Source of the DNA: Lampris incognitus
Lineage: Eukaryota > Chordata > Actinopteri > Lampriformes > Lampridae
Direction of reading: 5' to 3'
Assembly: GCF_029633865.1 (NCBI RefSeq)
Contig: NC_079224.1
Location: forward strand, 24,702,395 to 24,766,394
Length of the DNA: 64,000 nt
The translations under genes and the position numbers were made by a program. Positions 45,790 to 61,831 of the stretch are shown here, piece by piece. The notes beneath the pieces are model-generated. The model was not told the origin of the DNA. It saw nothing but the letters and a program-made list of their open reading frames with translations, and made no database searches. Each line of letters starts with the position of its first letter. The stretch's first letter is position 1.

Positions 45790-47330
45790 TTGTGTAATGA
45801 GTAATGTAGTGGATTGAAGCACTAAAGTCCTCACTGTGTACTAACTATATTGACAGAGTAACCGATGTTGTCCTGCTCACAGTCTTTCCCACGGCGCCTA
45901 TATGTACCAGAATGCATTGCTGTACGCTAGTTTATGTATCGTCGTTCTTAAAATTCTCTGCGATAGTGTTGTGAGACGTCATTTCCGCCATCGGAAGTTT
46001 AGTTCAGCCGGGAGAATGAGGATTTGATTTTTTATTTATTTGTTTTTTCAACAGCGTGTTTAGAGTAGATTAGCATGTTAGAAACTCTGCTAGGCGGCAT
46101 GTAGTTTTTCCAGCCGTCAGCTGACGTCACGACACGTCACTTGGCAGCTTGAAAACAAAATCGATTTCACTGTTGCTCCACAGATGCAGAAACAATCGGG
46201 AACAACTGCAGGAATTTTTCGTGCTGCAATCCCGTCGCAGATACACAGAGATACGATTGAAAATCGGTGAATTTTCCCTTTAAATTACATGGTTAAACGC
46301 AATAATACCGAGGGAAACAAGCCCCTGGGTAGGTGCTATAATTGATTGCTGAAAACTATATCGGTAAAAATCTATTTTATTTTATTCAAGCTTTTTTTTC
46401 CATCAGCTGATACTAAGATCAAACTGACTGGCTGCACTGAATGAGTTACAGTGAACCAGAACTGGATGATAGAAAGTCCAAACAATTTATCAGTCATCTT
46501 CATTCTCCCTGTGGGATAAAAAGCTCTGGTTTTGGGTATACCACAATGAATTCATCATTGTAAATGTACCAGGTGCAAAACAGACAAAGAGAGTGAAGGA
46601 GAAAGACGGTAAGAAAAAGAGAGTGACAGAAAGGGAGATTTCCCACCGCCAACTGTTGTCTTCTGCTCCTTTAATCTCTCATAGGCCAGTATAGTAAAGA
46701 ACCATAATCGGCCTACAGCAGGATTTTCCACATCAGCTGTAACATGTACAGTATACAATGGCCTTTACAAGGTTAGGGTTGTTGGAAAGTCTGGCTGATG
46801 TGCACTTGGCAGCAATTACCAGAGAACCATCATTCACAGAATCATTAAGTGTCTTGTGATCCATTCAAGCGAATTGGATAGGACGCCACCATCCACCGCC
46901 GACCCCCACCCAACCACGAGTTTCCCGTGATCGTGTCAGCACTGTGACGGAAATTTACCATTGATTCACGAGGAAACGATGCATATCTTTGATTTAAGAT
47001 AAAACCCTTTTGTCTGCATGTCCTCCCGGTCTCTCGCTCCTCTCTTTTGTGTCTCACTAAGGCAATTCCCAGTGTCTCTGACTCTAACAAACCCAAATTC
47101 CAGCCTGATTAAGTTGGTTTTAAAAAAAGAGTCCCACAGAGCGGTTGGGTGAGCCTCACCTTAAATGGGAACACATTTTAGCGGCGTTAGAGACACAATC
47201 AAAGGGTAGGATTTCCCTTGACAGCTTTTGTGAGGCTGCATACCTTAATGCCCCCCCCAAAAGAGGGCAGAGGAGGAGATTGGAGAGAGACAAGAGGAAA
47301 TAGAAAACTTATAAATTCAGCAGCTGACAA
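45790..47330. other. Spacer with no gene seen
   Basis: Mixed-composition sequence without convincing frames, terminal repeats or RNA genes. Confidence 0.4.
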
Positions 47331-47334
47331 TTCT

Positions 47335-47443
47335 GTGTGTGTGTGTGTGTGTGTGTGTCAGCTTCTACTTCCTTCCCCTCCTCTGTCTCTCACATGCTCT
47401 CATATACCGCTGCAGTCACTGTGCTGTATGCATGCACACGCGT

Positions 47444-47497
<54 letters not shown>

Positions 47498-47648
47498 CCC
47501 TTCTACCAACCCATCACTTCTCCATCACCCTGTCTCCATTCTCTTGACCTTTACTTGACCCCGTCTCATGTTGTTATTTCTTCAAATTAAGCCCATAGTT
47601 GAGTCGGAGAGCAGAAAACCACACATACATACTCATGCATGTACGCAT

Positions 47649-47697
<49 letters not shown>

Positions 47698-47771
47698 GAT
47701 GACATTCACACACACACACACACACTGCACGACGACATTCACACACACACACACTGCACGACGACATTCAC

Positions 47772-47849
<78 letters not shown>

Positions 47850-47850
47850 C
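47335..47850. repeat. Cluster of (GT)n/(CA)n arrays with a compound minisatellite
   Basis: (GT)n at 47335-47358, (CA)n at 47443-47496 and (CA)n from 47648. Between 47690 and 47850, CA runs alternate with CTGCACGAYGACATT three times and end with GGCATGACAACATTGA, a compound tandem array. Confidence 0.93.
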
Positions 47851-50430
47851 ATGACAACATTGACACACACTCTAGCCATTAGTGTGTCTTGTGTCTGGAT
47901 GAAGCAGCACCCTCCAAAGTGTTTCCGTGTCGCCCGCATGAGCCCCAGCCCGACTCAGTCTAATGACCTGGCCTGATAGTTCAAAGCAGTCACCCGACGC
48001 CATGATTAATGAATCTGACCCACAAATTTGGAAGAATACGGCTTATTGTACAAAAAAAAAAGTTCTCACAGACACAAACATTGGACTACAAGAGGGCTAG
48101 TTAACATTCTTCTGCGTTTGGACTTAAGATATATTTTCTTTTTTGTTTTTTTTTTAGAAATGGAGATCTTGTGATACGGACAGGAGTTTGCTCTATGTTT
48201 CATCAGGGGTTCAGAAAGTATTAAGTGCAGCTTTGTTCTATATATAAGTTGTTTGAACTTGAAGGAACCAAAGTGCTCTGCAACAACAAGCAAATCACAA
48301 TTGGACATTTACTGCCAGAGAGAAATAATTCCACTCGCATACTTTCACTAGATTGTCCAATGCTACAAAGCAAAAAAAAAAAAATTTTTTTAAAAAAGAA
48401 GAAATACCAGGGGAGGCATTTGTCTATGAGAATACATCTAGCAAATTGGAATTCCTTTTTGTCAGATCATGCCTCCCTCATTTGCCCTGCAGGAATCACT
48501 GTGGTTCACCGCGTCCTCTAAGCGCTTCCAGATTGAAGTTGCCCCGTGGCACTCCAGGTTGCATAATCAATCTCCCTCACCGCTTTCTCCCAGGGCCTAC
48601 GTGAAACAATCAGGCTAACATTACACAGTAAGTTCTGAGAGGCCTTTGAAGCCAAGTCCTCGCCGCTCTGCAGACAATACCATCCACCTTTCATTTCAGA
48701 GTTACACTCCAAGACCCTGACTACTAGGGTGTTGTTTTGTTGCCCAAATCCAGGCTATCTAATAGTAATAATAATACTAGTAATAACAATAATAATAACA
48801 ATAACGACAAAAGCTAATAAAGTGAGAGCCCAGGGGACGGTAGTGCTTTAAACATCACGGAATAAACGACAAACTGTTGGGAACATTTTCCATCTGTGGG
48901 AGCGAAGACACAAGGAGGGGTCCGCGATAAATTCGTTGGGGCGAACTACGAGATAGAGTCGGCAGCGATAGCGACACAAAAACAACGTGAGGGCCATCAA
49001 GCGGTACGGCTCATAATACCAACAAACAGCGCAGCAGCGCTCGTAAAGCCACATGCCAGTTAAAACAAACCGGACCACACACCGAGAGGCGACCGTTAAA
49101 GACGGCGTGCCCGTGCTCAATATCTGAACCTCGGCGGGGCAGCTGACCTCGTGACCGTTGACCCGAGGAAGTGAAAGCCGTGGCGGTCCGACACAAGGGA
49201 GTGTGAGACACCTCGGGATGGGGCGCTGCCCTCTCGTCGTCAGCCTTCGACCAAAACTGAAGTTCTGTTATAGACGTGAGACGGTAACACCACAAATGCC
49301 AGTGGATGTTACAAAACCAAAGCCGGGGGGGGGGGGGTATAGTCATACTTTCAAGACATTTAGCATGCGTTTAGCAGTGTAAGGGGTATTGGCAAGGTGT
49401 GAGGTATGTTAACTAAAACAAAATCTCTCTAGACTAAACTCCCGATGTGATTCCTCAAGTACATTTAGTTGGCTTTAAGACATAGCACAGACATGAGGAA
49501 GATGGGACGGCAACAGCGCAGCGCGAGCCAGGACTCAGCCCCGCTTGTATGAATGTAGTGTGCACCTCTGAATACCAAGCCCCCCCCCCCCTCCACACAC
49601 ACACACACACACCTAATACCCTCACAGCGAGCCTCAATTTCATCTCAGGGTTCTGATGTAAAAGTCTGTGTGTGCACGTGCGTGGGACTTTGTAAGCGTG
49701 TGAGCGATATAAGTTAGTGAACAAGTGAATAGAAGAGTGAGCAGGCCAGTAAGTCACTGAGTCACTGCATGACTAACTGAGAATGTCAGTGACATTCTCA
49801 TATGATTGGATGAGTCAGGGTGTCACTGACCAATATTACAGACATCATCTACACACTTGCAGGGATATCTGTAAGCAGTAGAGGTTTCTGACTATACGCA
49901 TACTTTAGGGCTAAAAGTGTTTGCAACAATGAAAATATGAATGATCACTTGGAATAGAAGAGTAGGGGGAACTCACGAAAAGAAAATGACAAGGCTAGTC
50001 ACTCTGGAAACATTCACTGCAAAGGTTGAGTCAAGGCCTACTCATGAGTGCCATACACCACAGACAATAATTTTTCATTGTCTGGTGTTGAACATGCCAG
50101 AAACAAAACAAACTTCTGTCCTCGCACCATCCTAACACACATGACCCATCGGATGCGGAGGATCCATTCTCAGACTTGGTGACTGCCAATACTTACATTT
50201 CAGGCCAGACAGACGCGCTTTATTTTTGTTTTGCCATTTAAGAGTTACATTTTACATGTTGTAATAGAAATTTCTGAGAACCCACATATAGATACAGGTT
50301 ATCAGCATAAAAAAACAAAAAACACAGCGCAACATTTATCGAATAAGAACAACGCACAAACAAGACTGTTGACCAACAAAACCAAACCATGGTGCAGTTA
50401 GAGCAGCTGTAGGTCACAGCGGCCTTAACA
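47851..50430. other. Spacer with no gene seen
   Basis: Poly-A runs at 48050 and 48371, an AAT/AAC-rich patch near 48765-48805, a G-run at 49325. It is likely intergenic between st3gal3 and artn. No exon recognised. Confidence 0.4.
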
Positions 50431-50439
50431 GCCTCTGTA

Positions 50440-51330
50440 AGTCATACAAGACTCTATAAGACTCTGTAAGTCATAGAAGACTCTGTGAGACTCCAAGTCA
50501 TATAAGAGTCTTTAAGACTCTAAGTCATAAGACTCTGTAAGACTGTATAAGACTCTATAAAACCTTATAAGACTCTATAAAACTTCATAAGTCATATAAG
50601 ACTCTATAAGTCTACAAGACTGTATAAGACTGTGTAAGACTCTATAAAACTTAATAAGTAATATAAGACTAGAAGACTGTATAAGACATTGTGTCATATA
50701 AGACTCTATAAGTCAAATAAGATGCTATAAAACTGTCATAAGACTCTAAATCATATAAGACTATAAGTCATATAAGATGCTATATAACACTATAAGACTC
50801 TATAAGGTATATAAGACTATAAGACTCTAAGTCATATAAGATCTATATGACTCTACAAGACTATAAGTCACTATAAATCATATAAGACTCTATAAGTAAT
50901 CAAAAAACACATCCAAGGATGTAGGGTAGCACTCACCAATTTGAAAAAGGACAGGGACAGTGCCTCATTTTCACCAATTTAATTTGGCCAGCAAAACATG
51001 CTAATGTTTCGGCCTACTGGTATATGTTTTTTGGGTTTAGCACCACAGTAAGAGTTGCTTTTTGGGAAGGCACATCCAACTCCTCCATTCCAACTCTACA
51101 AGTCATAACAGACTCATATAAGTAATATAAGACTCTAAGTCATGTAACACTCTGACTCTACAAGACTATAAGTTACATAAGACTATAAATCATATCAGAC
51201 TCTGTAAGCCTCTATATGACTCCACGAGACTATAAATCATATAATACTCTATAAGTCATATATGACTCTATAACACTATAAGACTCATATAAGTCATATA
51301 AAACTAAGTCATATAAGACTCTATAAATAG
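50440..51330. repeat. Degenerate minisatellite ~(CTATAAGTCATATAAGA)n, split by an insert
   Basis: Variants of 'ctctataagtcatataagac' run from about 50440 to 50900 and again from 51105 to 51330. The intervening 50905-51104 is unrelated sequence ('tccaaggatgtagggtagc', 'tgctaatgtttcggcctac'), apparently a mobile-element insertion. Confidence 0.85.
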
Positions 51331-51846
51331 TCAGCCCGCAGTCTGAAACAGGTGGCCCGGGTGAGCAAAGTCGGAGCAGGGCAAAAACCAAATGATGTTA
51401 AAAGAAATCTCCGAGCACACCAAACAGCCCAGTTCACTTCACTGTTGTTACGGCCAACATGAGGACAGGAGCCACATGACTACTGACAAGTCGGGACTAT
51501 CGCCTTTGCTTTTGCGGCCGCCTGCACGGCATACCGCGGTGCGCACATGGAAACTAATGGGATATAAATTATTCATCAAAATGTCTATTGATTTTGATGT
51601 GATTCTTTTCAACGGCGCTTTTATGAATGTTACTTATTGTTTTGCAGTGCTGGATCGTTCGTAATGAGCGGGCGTTATTCCGGTAAGCGCACGCCGGCCG
51701 TGTCCATCCGCATACACCTCGATGGGACGTTTTTAAAAGGGCACGTTAAGTATCCGTACGCCGCCAACATGAAGAAACCCTGCCGAAGAGTTTCTGGTTC
51801 AGCGCTGAAAGCCCCCCCCCCACCATGTTTTCTTGCGTGGCCAAAG

Positions 51847-55252
<3,406 letters not shown>

Positions 55253-55810
55253 GGTGCAAGGAGAGTGGCTGCACCCCTCCAGATGTGGAGGACAGATTTT
55301 AAGTGTTTGCTCCCTCTAAGATTTCTCCAGCTCATTTCTCAATGCCCGGGTCTTTTCACTGCCTTGTTCTCTCTCTCTGTTGTGCTCCCCCTCCCTCTTT
55401 TCTCTTTTCATATGGGAAAACCACCAGAGCTCCCTCCACACCCACCTCCCCCCGGACCGAGTCAGCCGCAGGACAAAATCAAAGCCATAAATTGGACAGA
55501 GAAAAACCCTCGACGTTTTTTCCAGGCCACCTCAACAGGTGAGTAAAACCTCGCCACTCTGTTCTATTGTCATCTGCTGCGTTTCGAGCTTGCTGTCCAT
55601 GAAGGCTTCGCTCGGCCTCCCGTCCCCCCCCCCCGGCCTTGTTATGACACCCTTCACACAAACTAACCATAAAGCAAAGCTCCAACATGTGGGCCGATTA
55701 CAGGCGCGCCTATGTGGCCCTGTGATGAGTGAGTGGCAAGGCTGGAAAAGCAAGCCTCTTCGTGGTTAAAGTCAGTTTTACCTGAAACCTCCATTAAATA
55801 GTTTTAGTGC

Positions 55811-56222
55811 GGGCGTCCGGGGTGGCGTGGCGGTCTATTCCGTTGCCTGCCAGCATATGGATTGTCAGTTTGAATCCCCGTGTTACCTCTGGCTTGGTCG
55901 GGCGTCCCTAGACACAATTGGCCGTGTCTGCGGGTGGGAAGCCAGATGTGGGTATGTGTCCTGGTCGCTGCACTAGCGCCTCCTCTGGTCAGCCAGGATG
56001 TTTGTTCAGGGGGGAATAGCGTGATTGTCCCACATGCTACGTCCCCCTGGTGAAACTCCTCACTGTCAGGTGAAAAGAAGTGGCTGGCGACTCCACATGT
56101 ATTGGAGGAGACATGTGGTAGGTAGTCGGCAGCCCTCCCCGGATCGGCAGAGGGGGTGGAGCAGCGACTGGGACGGCTCATTAAGAGTAGGGTAATTGGC
56201 CAAATACAATTGGGGGGGGGTT
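55811..56222 (+). repeat. SINE family 2, copy D, full length
   Basis: Head 'gggtggcgtggcggtctatt' with a decayed B-box ('cagtttgaatccccg'), the usual body and the end 'gtaattggccaaatacaatt' followed by a G-run. Confidence 0.86.
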
Positions 56223-56224
56223 TG

Positions 56225-59200
56225 TTTTAGTGTATGTGACTGTGATGATTGTGGCATTTGTGCAGCATTCAAAAAGTACCACAGCCGGTTGCTTAGTGAG
56301 CACTACCTGTACCGTTTCCATGGCATGAAAACAGACTTCCAGGTGTTGTCCCGGCCTGGACTTTCCTTCTCAAGAGAAAATCAAACTAGTGAAAACACAA
56401 TACCAGTGTAGATGAGGAAAACAAACATAGATCAACCCATCGTAACACAAATGTCCCCGTTGTTCCCTATGGGCCAACACAGTATGGACCCGTCATGCTT
56501 CCTTTCCCAGGCCATAGTATGCTGTGCTGTCAGATCACCCGGCCGACCTAAAGTGGGATTTCCTGATATTTCTCCTGCTTCTCGTCTTCAAACACTTGAT
56601 GTTTAAATGTCTGAGTGGCCTTTTGGAAGAGGTAATTTAAGCATGCGTTTGACACCTTTCTAATAAAAGCTCTGCCGTTACTGTTTTGTGTTCACTCGTA
56701 ATCTTGGAGAGAAAAAAAACGCAAACCCAAGAACGTCGAAAAATTCAGATGGTCAGGAGGCGACGGGGTGAGGAGAGCACCGAGACAGACTCACTTCTAT
56801 TCCACGGTGCAGGTAAACGACAGCGCCGCCAGTGGGTCGCTCCCACGGAGAAAAGGGTCAAGTGATAGACAAAGTAAAGGAACGTGGTACGGAGGACAGG
56901 AAAAACGAGAGGGTGTTTTCCCGCGTCTCAGATGACCCGGTCTGTGCAAACTGAATTAAAAGCCGATACTATCCCCCTGCATCTGTCCAATGTGTGTACT
57001 CTCTCCCCTTCCAGCTATTTTATGAGGAGTTAAAGTTTCGGCCCGGGAGGTCGCGGCCTCTCCGTTTCCTACCCCGGTGAGAGGAGGTGGGGTGGAGAAC
57101 CTGTCGCCAGGAATAAAAGGCCCGTCGGCTGAGGAGGTGCAGGCGTGCTCATAGCCCCGTCTGCTGGACCAGCAAGAACAACCGCCCCCAGTCAGCCAGC
57201 TGCCTCAGGAGATCCCAGGTGGCAAATATCCTCCCGCCGCAGCGAGAGGCCACAGAGCACGAGAGTGAAAGAGGCCGAGGGAAAGCGAGACAGTGAGGTC
57301 TGTTGAGTCGGAGTAGCCGAAGGCCGTGTTTTGGTGGCCGGTAAAGGGTGACCGTGGGGGCCGGTGTTGCTGGCACCCCATTAACAGCCAGATGGAAACG
57401 CCCAACCCAACGGGGCTGTATAAGGGCCCGCCAAGTGCCTCTCCTCCTCCGGCTCGCACAAACAGACTCGCAGCAACTGCAGCTGGACTCACTGCCTTTC
57501 TCAGCGACGCCATCTCTCCCCTCTTCGCAGAGATGTTGTGAATGTGAATTTCGCCTCTCGCGGTAATGTGTGCACCTGTGGCAGATCTTGAATGGGTCTC
57601 TTGATGCTACGCTCATGTAACAGGATCCTCATAAGATCTTGGCAGGTGAGGGGAAAGAAAACCACGAGACTAAGACGCGGATGGACGGAGGGAGAGGGAA
57701 GGTGTGTGTGTGTGTGTGTGGGAGGGGGGGGGGTTGGAGCGAGGGATGAAGAAAGTGGGAGCAGGGGAGAGAGGGAGAGAGACACATAGTGGGATAGACA
57801 TAAACACACAAGAGGAAAGGAGAGTGCATTAGGGAGGAAGTCCTGTGGGTAGGGATTGAAAAATTATTTCCTTCATCCTCTGAAAAAGGAGATACAGAGC
57901 ACAGGAGAGGAAATCCCCCCCCTCCCTCTGTTCCATCCCTCCTTCATCTTTTCTACGGCTTTCCTGGGGTTTGAAAGCCCTTGACCAGACTAATGGACAC
58001 ATGCACAATATAATACAGTATGTGGGCCGCACACACACAACATGGGGCTTCACCAGGGTCCCCTGACAAATAACCATACAAGACTGTAAAACAATGAAAA
58101 CCGTACATAAACTCTGCCTTGAACGGTTGGTTGTCTACTGAGATTGCAGCAAAAATAAAAAGCATGTGTCCATTGTTCTAAGCAAAAAATAACTAAATGC
58201 ATTAAAATATTCACTTTTTACAGGAAATGAAGAGGTGGCCCTGCCGGTCAGTGAAGCCTGCACTAGATATATACCTGACTGTGTATATAAGAACAGAGCT
58301 AGACACCTCAACTCTGAATAAACTCCAAGATGGTAGAATACGAAATATGTCGTGTATCTGGCTGTAGGTAAACCCTCCTGAAAGGGGAGAACAGTAGTGA
58401 AAAGGCTGACTGAGTGGACGGTACACCCGAAAGTCAATGTCCTTCCCCAGATCGCCTGCATCGTACCACACATACATAGGAAACAAAAGTCCTGGTTTGG
58501 AGAAAAAAAATCTATATATACATATATATATACACACACACATATATATATATATTACATACATATACACATATACACACATATATATACACACACACAC
58601 ATACCAAAGAGCAATGTATTGTATATCAAAAGATGCAAATGTGCACAGAGAAATCCATTACAAACTTATTTATTAAGTTGCAGAAAGGACAAAGCCATAT
58701 ATAACTGTATATAAAAAAGAAAAAAATAATAACACTTGATCTGATAACGGGATTTTGATCAGTCACCACGACCTTCCAGTGATGATGGGCCATGAGATCA
58801 GATGGTGCCATGATTGATGGTGACTGATTGATCATGTAGGAGTTGATGGTGGTGAGGTGAAACATTAACTGTGATACGTTTATAAATATCAAATGATCAA
58901 AGCAAATTACATTCCGTTTCATCGTGACAAGGGTGAAGAGCAGAGTGGATCAGGGCCCAGTCCATTTTGATATCCTCACAGTCCAGCATTCATAAAGTTC
59001 AGTTTAAGAAAAAACTCGTGGAAAAAGAGCAGGGTTACTAAGGATCACCTTGGGTTTTATTTCTTATTTTGATATATAAACTAAGTGACTGACCTATACT
59101 ATAGCACCCTAGCTCTTTTTCCCCCGATGTATATGGACTGGGCCCAAAATCCCTTTTAGAGATGAAGAGTGACCGATCCGAAACTCAGGACTGCCTACTT

Positions 59201-59700
59201 GCTGTTTTGGATCGGTCCCGGTTGGTCCTAACCCCCTACGTCACCCCCTGCCCCCCCAAGACCCTCCTCCCCCAACAGTATGAGAGTGGTGAGGTGTGAG
59301 GCACCGAGAGCGCCTCGCGGCTAGATAGTGCAATGATGAGCTGTTCCCTGTACCTTAGCTGTGAAAGCCCCGCCCCCAACTTCCAAATATGGGATCCCCT
59401 TCCTCCTCCAAACCCCATCAGCTGTGTTCCAGCCAGTCCTATAGGACTGGTCAGGAGACAATGCAATACGCAGGTTTCATTGAAATGTATGCTTTCCTTT
59501 TATAAATAAGCAGGAAAAGAAGCACACAATGGAACATACAACCTGTGACCAAAAAAAAAAAAAGAAAGAAAGAAGAAAAAGAAAAAAAAAACAGAAAAGT
59601 GAGGTGACTGCTTTTGTCAAACAAATGCAGCTTATCGGTTGAGAGGAATGGATGTGACAGTAGGTACGCCATTCCAAGAAAACTGACTACTCAAAAAGGC
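56225..59700. other. Spacer with no gene seen
   Basis: Short TG/G runs at 57700-57730 and TA/CA runs at 58517-58602. Frames here lack recognisable domains. Part may be 3' flank of st3gal3 on the minus strand. Confidence 0.4.
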
Positions 59701-60709
59701 CAACACAAACCCTGTATTTTAAAAAAAAAGTAATTTTAGCACACTGTATGTCAAAAAAAACAACCCTGCTTTGTTAAAGCAGAATTAGAAAATTAGAATT
59801 GAAAAAATATATCATCACCATCTATAGAGCTGATTATCGCATTCACATGATAAAATGACCGGCAATCAGATCCGACGGGTTGCGACATTCTCAAGTGTTT
59901 TTGTTGGGAAGCAAGTGGGAGAGGGGACAAGTTCCACTGTGTAATACTGAACACTTGCTACGCTGAAGCCGTGTTAAAATACTGAGATGTTTACAGCAGT
60001 TCCATTTGAATACATTTACAGAGATCAAATACGTTACCAGAGGGCTTCCTGCCTGGGAAACTGAGCAACCCTTTATTTTACGACTCTGAAGAATTTGAAC
60101 TTTCAAAGTGCAAAGAAAAGAATTTTCTAATGCTGCCGTAAAAATTGAGCCCGGAAATTACTAGTCACTAATCACAAAGATTTAAATTTCTTAATTTTAT
60201 CGCGTAACTTCAAGTAACCCCCATACATATCAGCTGGTGTCAAATAAGCAGAGGTACTGGAAAAATTATCAGCTGTCTAGAGCAGAAACACAAGAGTTGT
60301 TGACCTCTCGCAACAATGGCTAAAATAATAATTTCTGCCAATACAAAAAACCAAAACAAACTCACCACTGGTTTCTTTTGCAACATGTGTTTTGCCACGT
60401 TCTAAAAGACGACAGTCTTTAAGGAAGCACACTGTGGCGAGTTTGGAAGAAATACCAAGGCAAATGTTCTTGTTGTTTGACTAAACAAGAAAAGAAAAAG
60501 CAGGCCTGCCTGTGACCAAACAGTTGGGACCTTACAACTTATAACAAAATAAATAATAAAAATAAACCTAGTTTTTTTGTTTTTTGTTTTTTTTACAATC
60601 CAAGCTTTTCAAATTTTGGATGCAACAGTAAATCTCAAGAGCTGCGAAAGTGGACACACACGCATATCTATATTACACATATATATGTCCATCTCTCTCT
60701 CGTTCTAAT

Positions 60710-60759
<50 letters not shown>

Positions 60760-60834
60760 GGAGAGAAAGAGAGAGCGAGAGAGAGCGTGAGAGAATCCAT
60801 CTCTCCCTCCCTCCCTCCCTCCCTCCCTCCCTCC

Positions 60835-60867
<33 letters not shown>

Positions 60868-61596
60868 TATATATATAATGTGTGTGTGTGTGTGTGTGTA
60901 TAAAAATATTAAAAGGCTAGGTTTGTCCTTGTGGGACACGCTCTACATATGATACACACTGGAGGTTCATGGGTGATGAGACCAGAACCATAACAGACAA
61001 CCCAAAGACAGGACTTAAATCGGGCAAGAGAGAGGGACAAAGACAGACATGGGGGGGGGGGGGGGGCGAGAGCGAGAGAGAGAGAGAACTGAGCATATAC
61101 TGAGCATATACACCCAGGATGTTCTTTCGGGTGGTTGTGGTAAAGGGGTGGGCTGCAGCTTGTTAAAAAGCAAAGTAAAAATCTGATATTTACACTCTGA
61201 ATACATTCAGGCAGCAAAAGGAGGGGCGGATGTGCGACCTCTCCCTCGTTACGAGGTACGTTTGGCACTGCTGATACTCTACCCATTCCTACACAGTTCC
61301 CTCTTTTCTTTCCCTCCTTCTGTCAGTCTGTTCACCCATCAATCACTCAAGTCAGTAAGTCTTTCTCCTGGCCCCCATGTCTCCTGTCCTGCGCTGCTCA
61401 GGGGGGATGTCGGGTTTGAAGTGGCAAACTCTGGGGCGTAGCCGGGAGGGTGCAGATCTTCCTGTCACTGTCTTTGGATAAGACAGGAGTCGGTAAGAAC
61501 CCCCCCGACTTATGTTAATCCTGCTCGACATCAGCAGGAGCCTTTGGTTCAGAAGGCACGTGTGTGCATTTCTCCACAAACACCCTCCATTATATC
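59701..61596. other. Downstream of st3gal3, low-complexity rich
   Basis: Mostly AT-rich sequence. At 60680-60910, CA, TA, GAGA and CCCT blocks are strung together. May include longer 3' UTR forms of st3gal3: further AATAAA on the minus strand lie near 60073. Confidence 0.4.
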
Positions 61597-61602
61597 TTTA
61601 TT
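61597..61602 (-). terminator. Candidate polyadenylation signal of st3gal3
   Basis: TTTATT on +, i.e. AATAAA on the minus strand, about 140 bp after the st3gal3 stop. The first such hexamer found downstream; longer 3' UTRs are possible. Confidence 0.45.
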
Positions 61603-61741
61603 TATAATTGTCCTCTGATATAAAAACAGGCAGTGTGAAGACCACCCGGGGTCCATTCTCCCCATTTCAGATCCATTTCCCAGCATCATGTTTTGCAGTA
61701 CTTTGGGAAAGGCAGAGGGAACCCTCTAGGTGGGTGTAAAC

Positions 61742-61831
61742 TCAGATCCCGTTGGTCAGGTCCGTGATGACATTGGCCCTCACCAGTTTGCGGAGGAACT
61801 CCTTCTCCTTGGATATGTTATGTGTCCATGA
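61742..61831 (-). CDS. st3gal3: ST3 beta-galactoside alpha-2,3-sialyltransferase 3, last coding exon
   Basis: ST3GAL3 is a Golgi type II membrane enzyme that adds sialic acid in alpha-2,3 linkage to galactose. This exon encodes the final 29 residues, 'SWTHNISKEKEFLRKLV' to 'VITDLTNGI', then TGA at 61742-61744. Human ST3GAL3 ends 'SWTHNIQREKEFLRKLV...VITDLSSGI', a near match over the whole exon. The acceptor is CTCCTTCTCCCACAG. The HN pair belongs to the C-terminal sialyl motif region near the catalytic His. Upstream exons lie beyond the window or were not recognised in 61832-64000. The assignment to ST3GAL3 over other ST3GALs is firm; the a/b paralogue is unknown. Confidence 0.95.
   Translation of the reverse strand, partial: SWTHNISKEKEFLRKLVRANVITDLTNGI

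Noticed and set aside
55410-55540. Pro-rich exon ending at CAG|GTGAGT ('PPPGPSQPQDKIKAINW')
   Set aside because: A good donor but no convincing acceptor and no recognised protein; next to a (GT)n tract. Too weak to annotate.
57149-57616. 155-codon minus-strand frame as a possible gene
   Set aside because: No recognisable domain, no splice context, and overlapping frames of similar length on the other strand.
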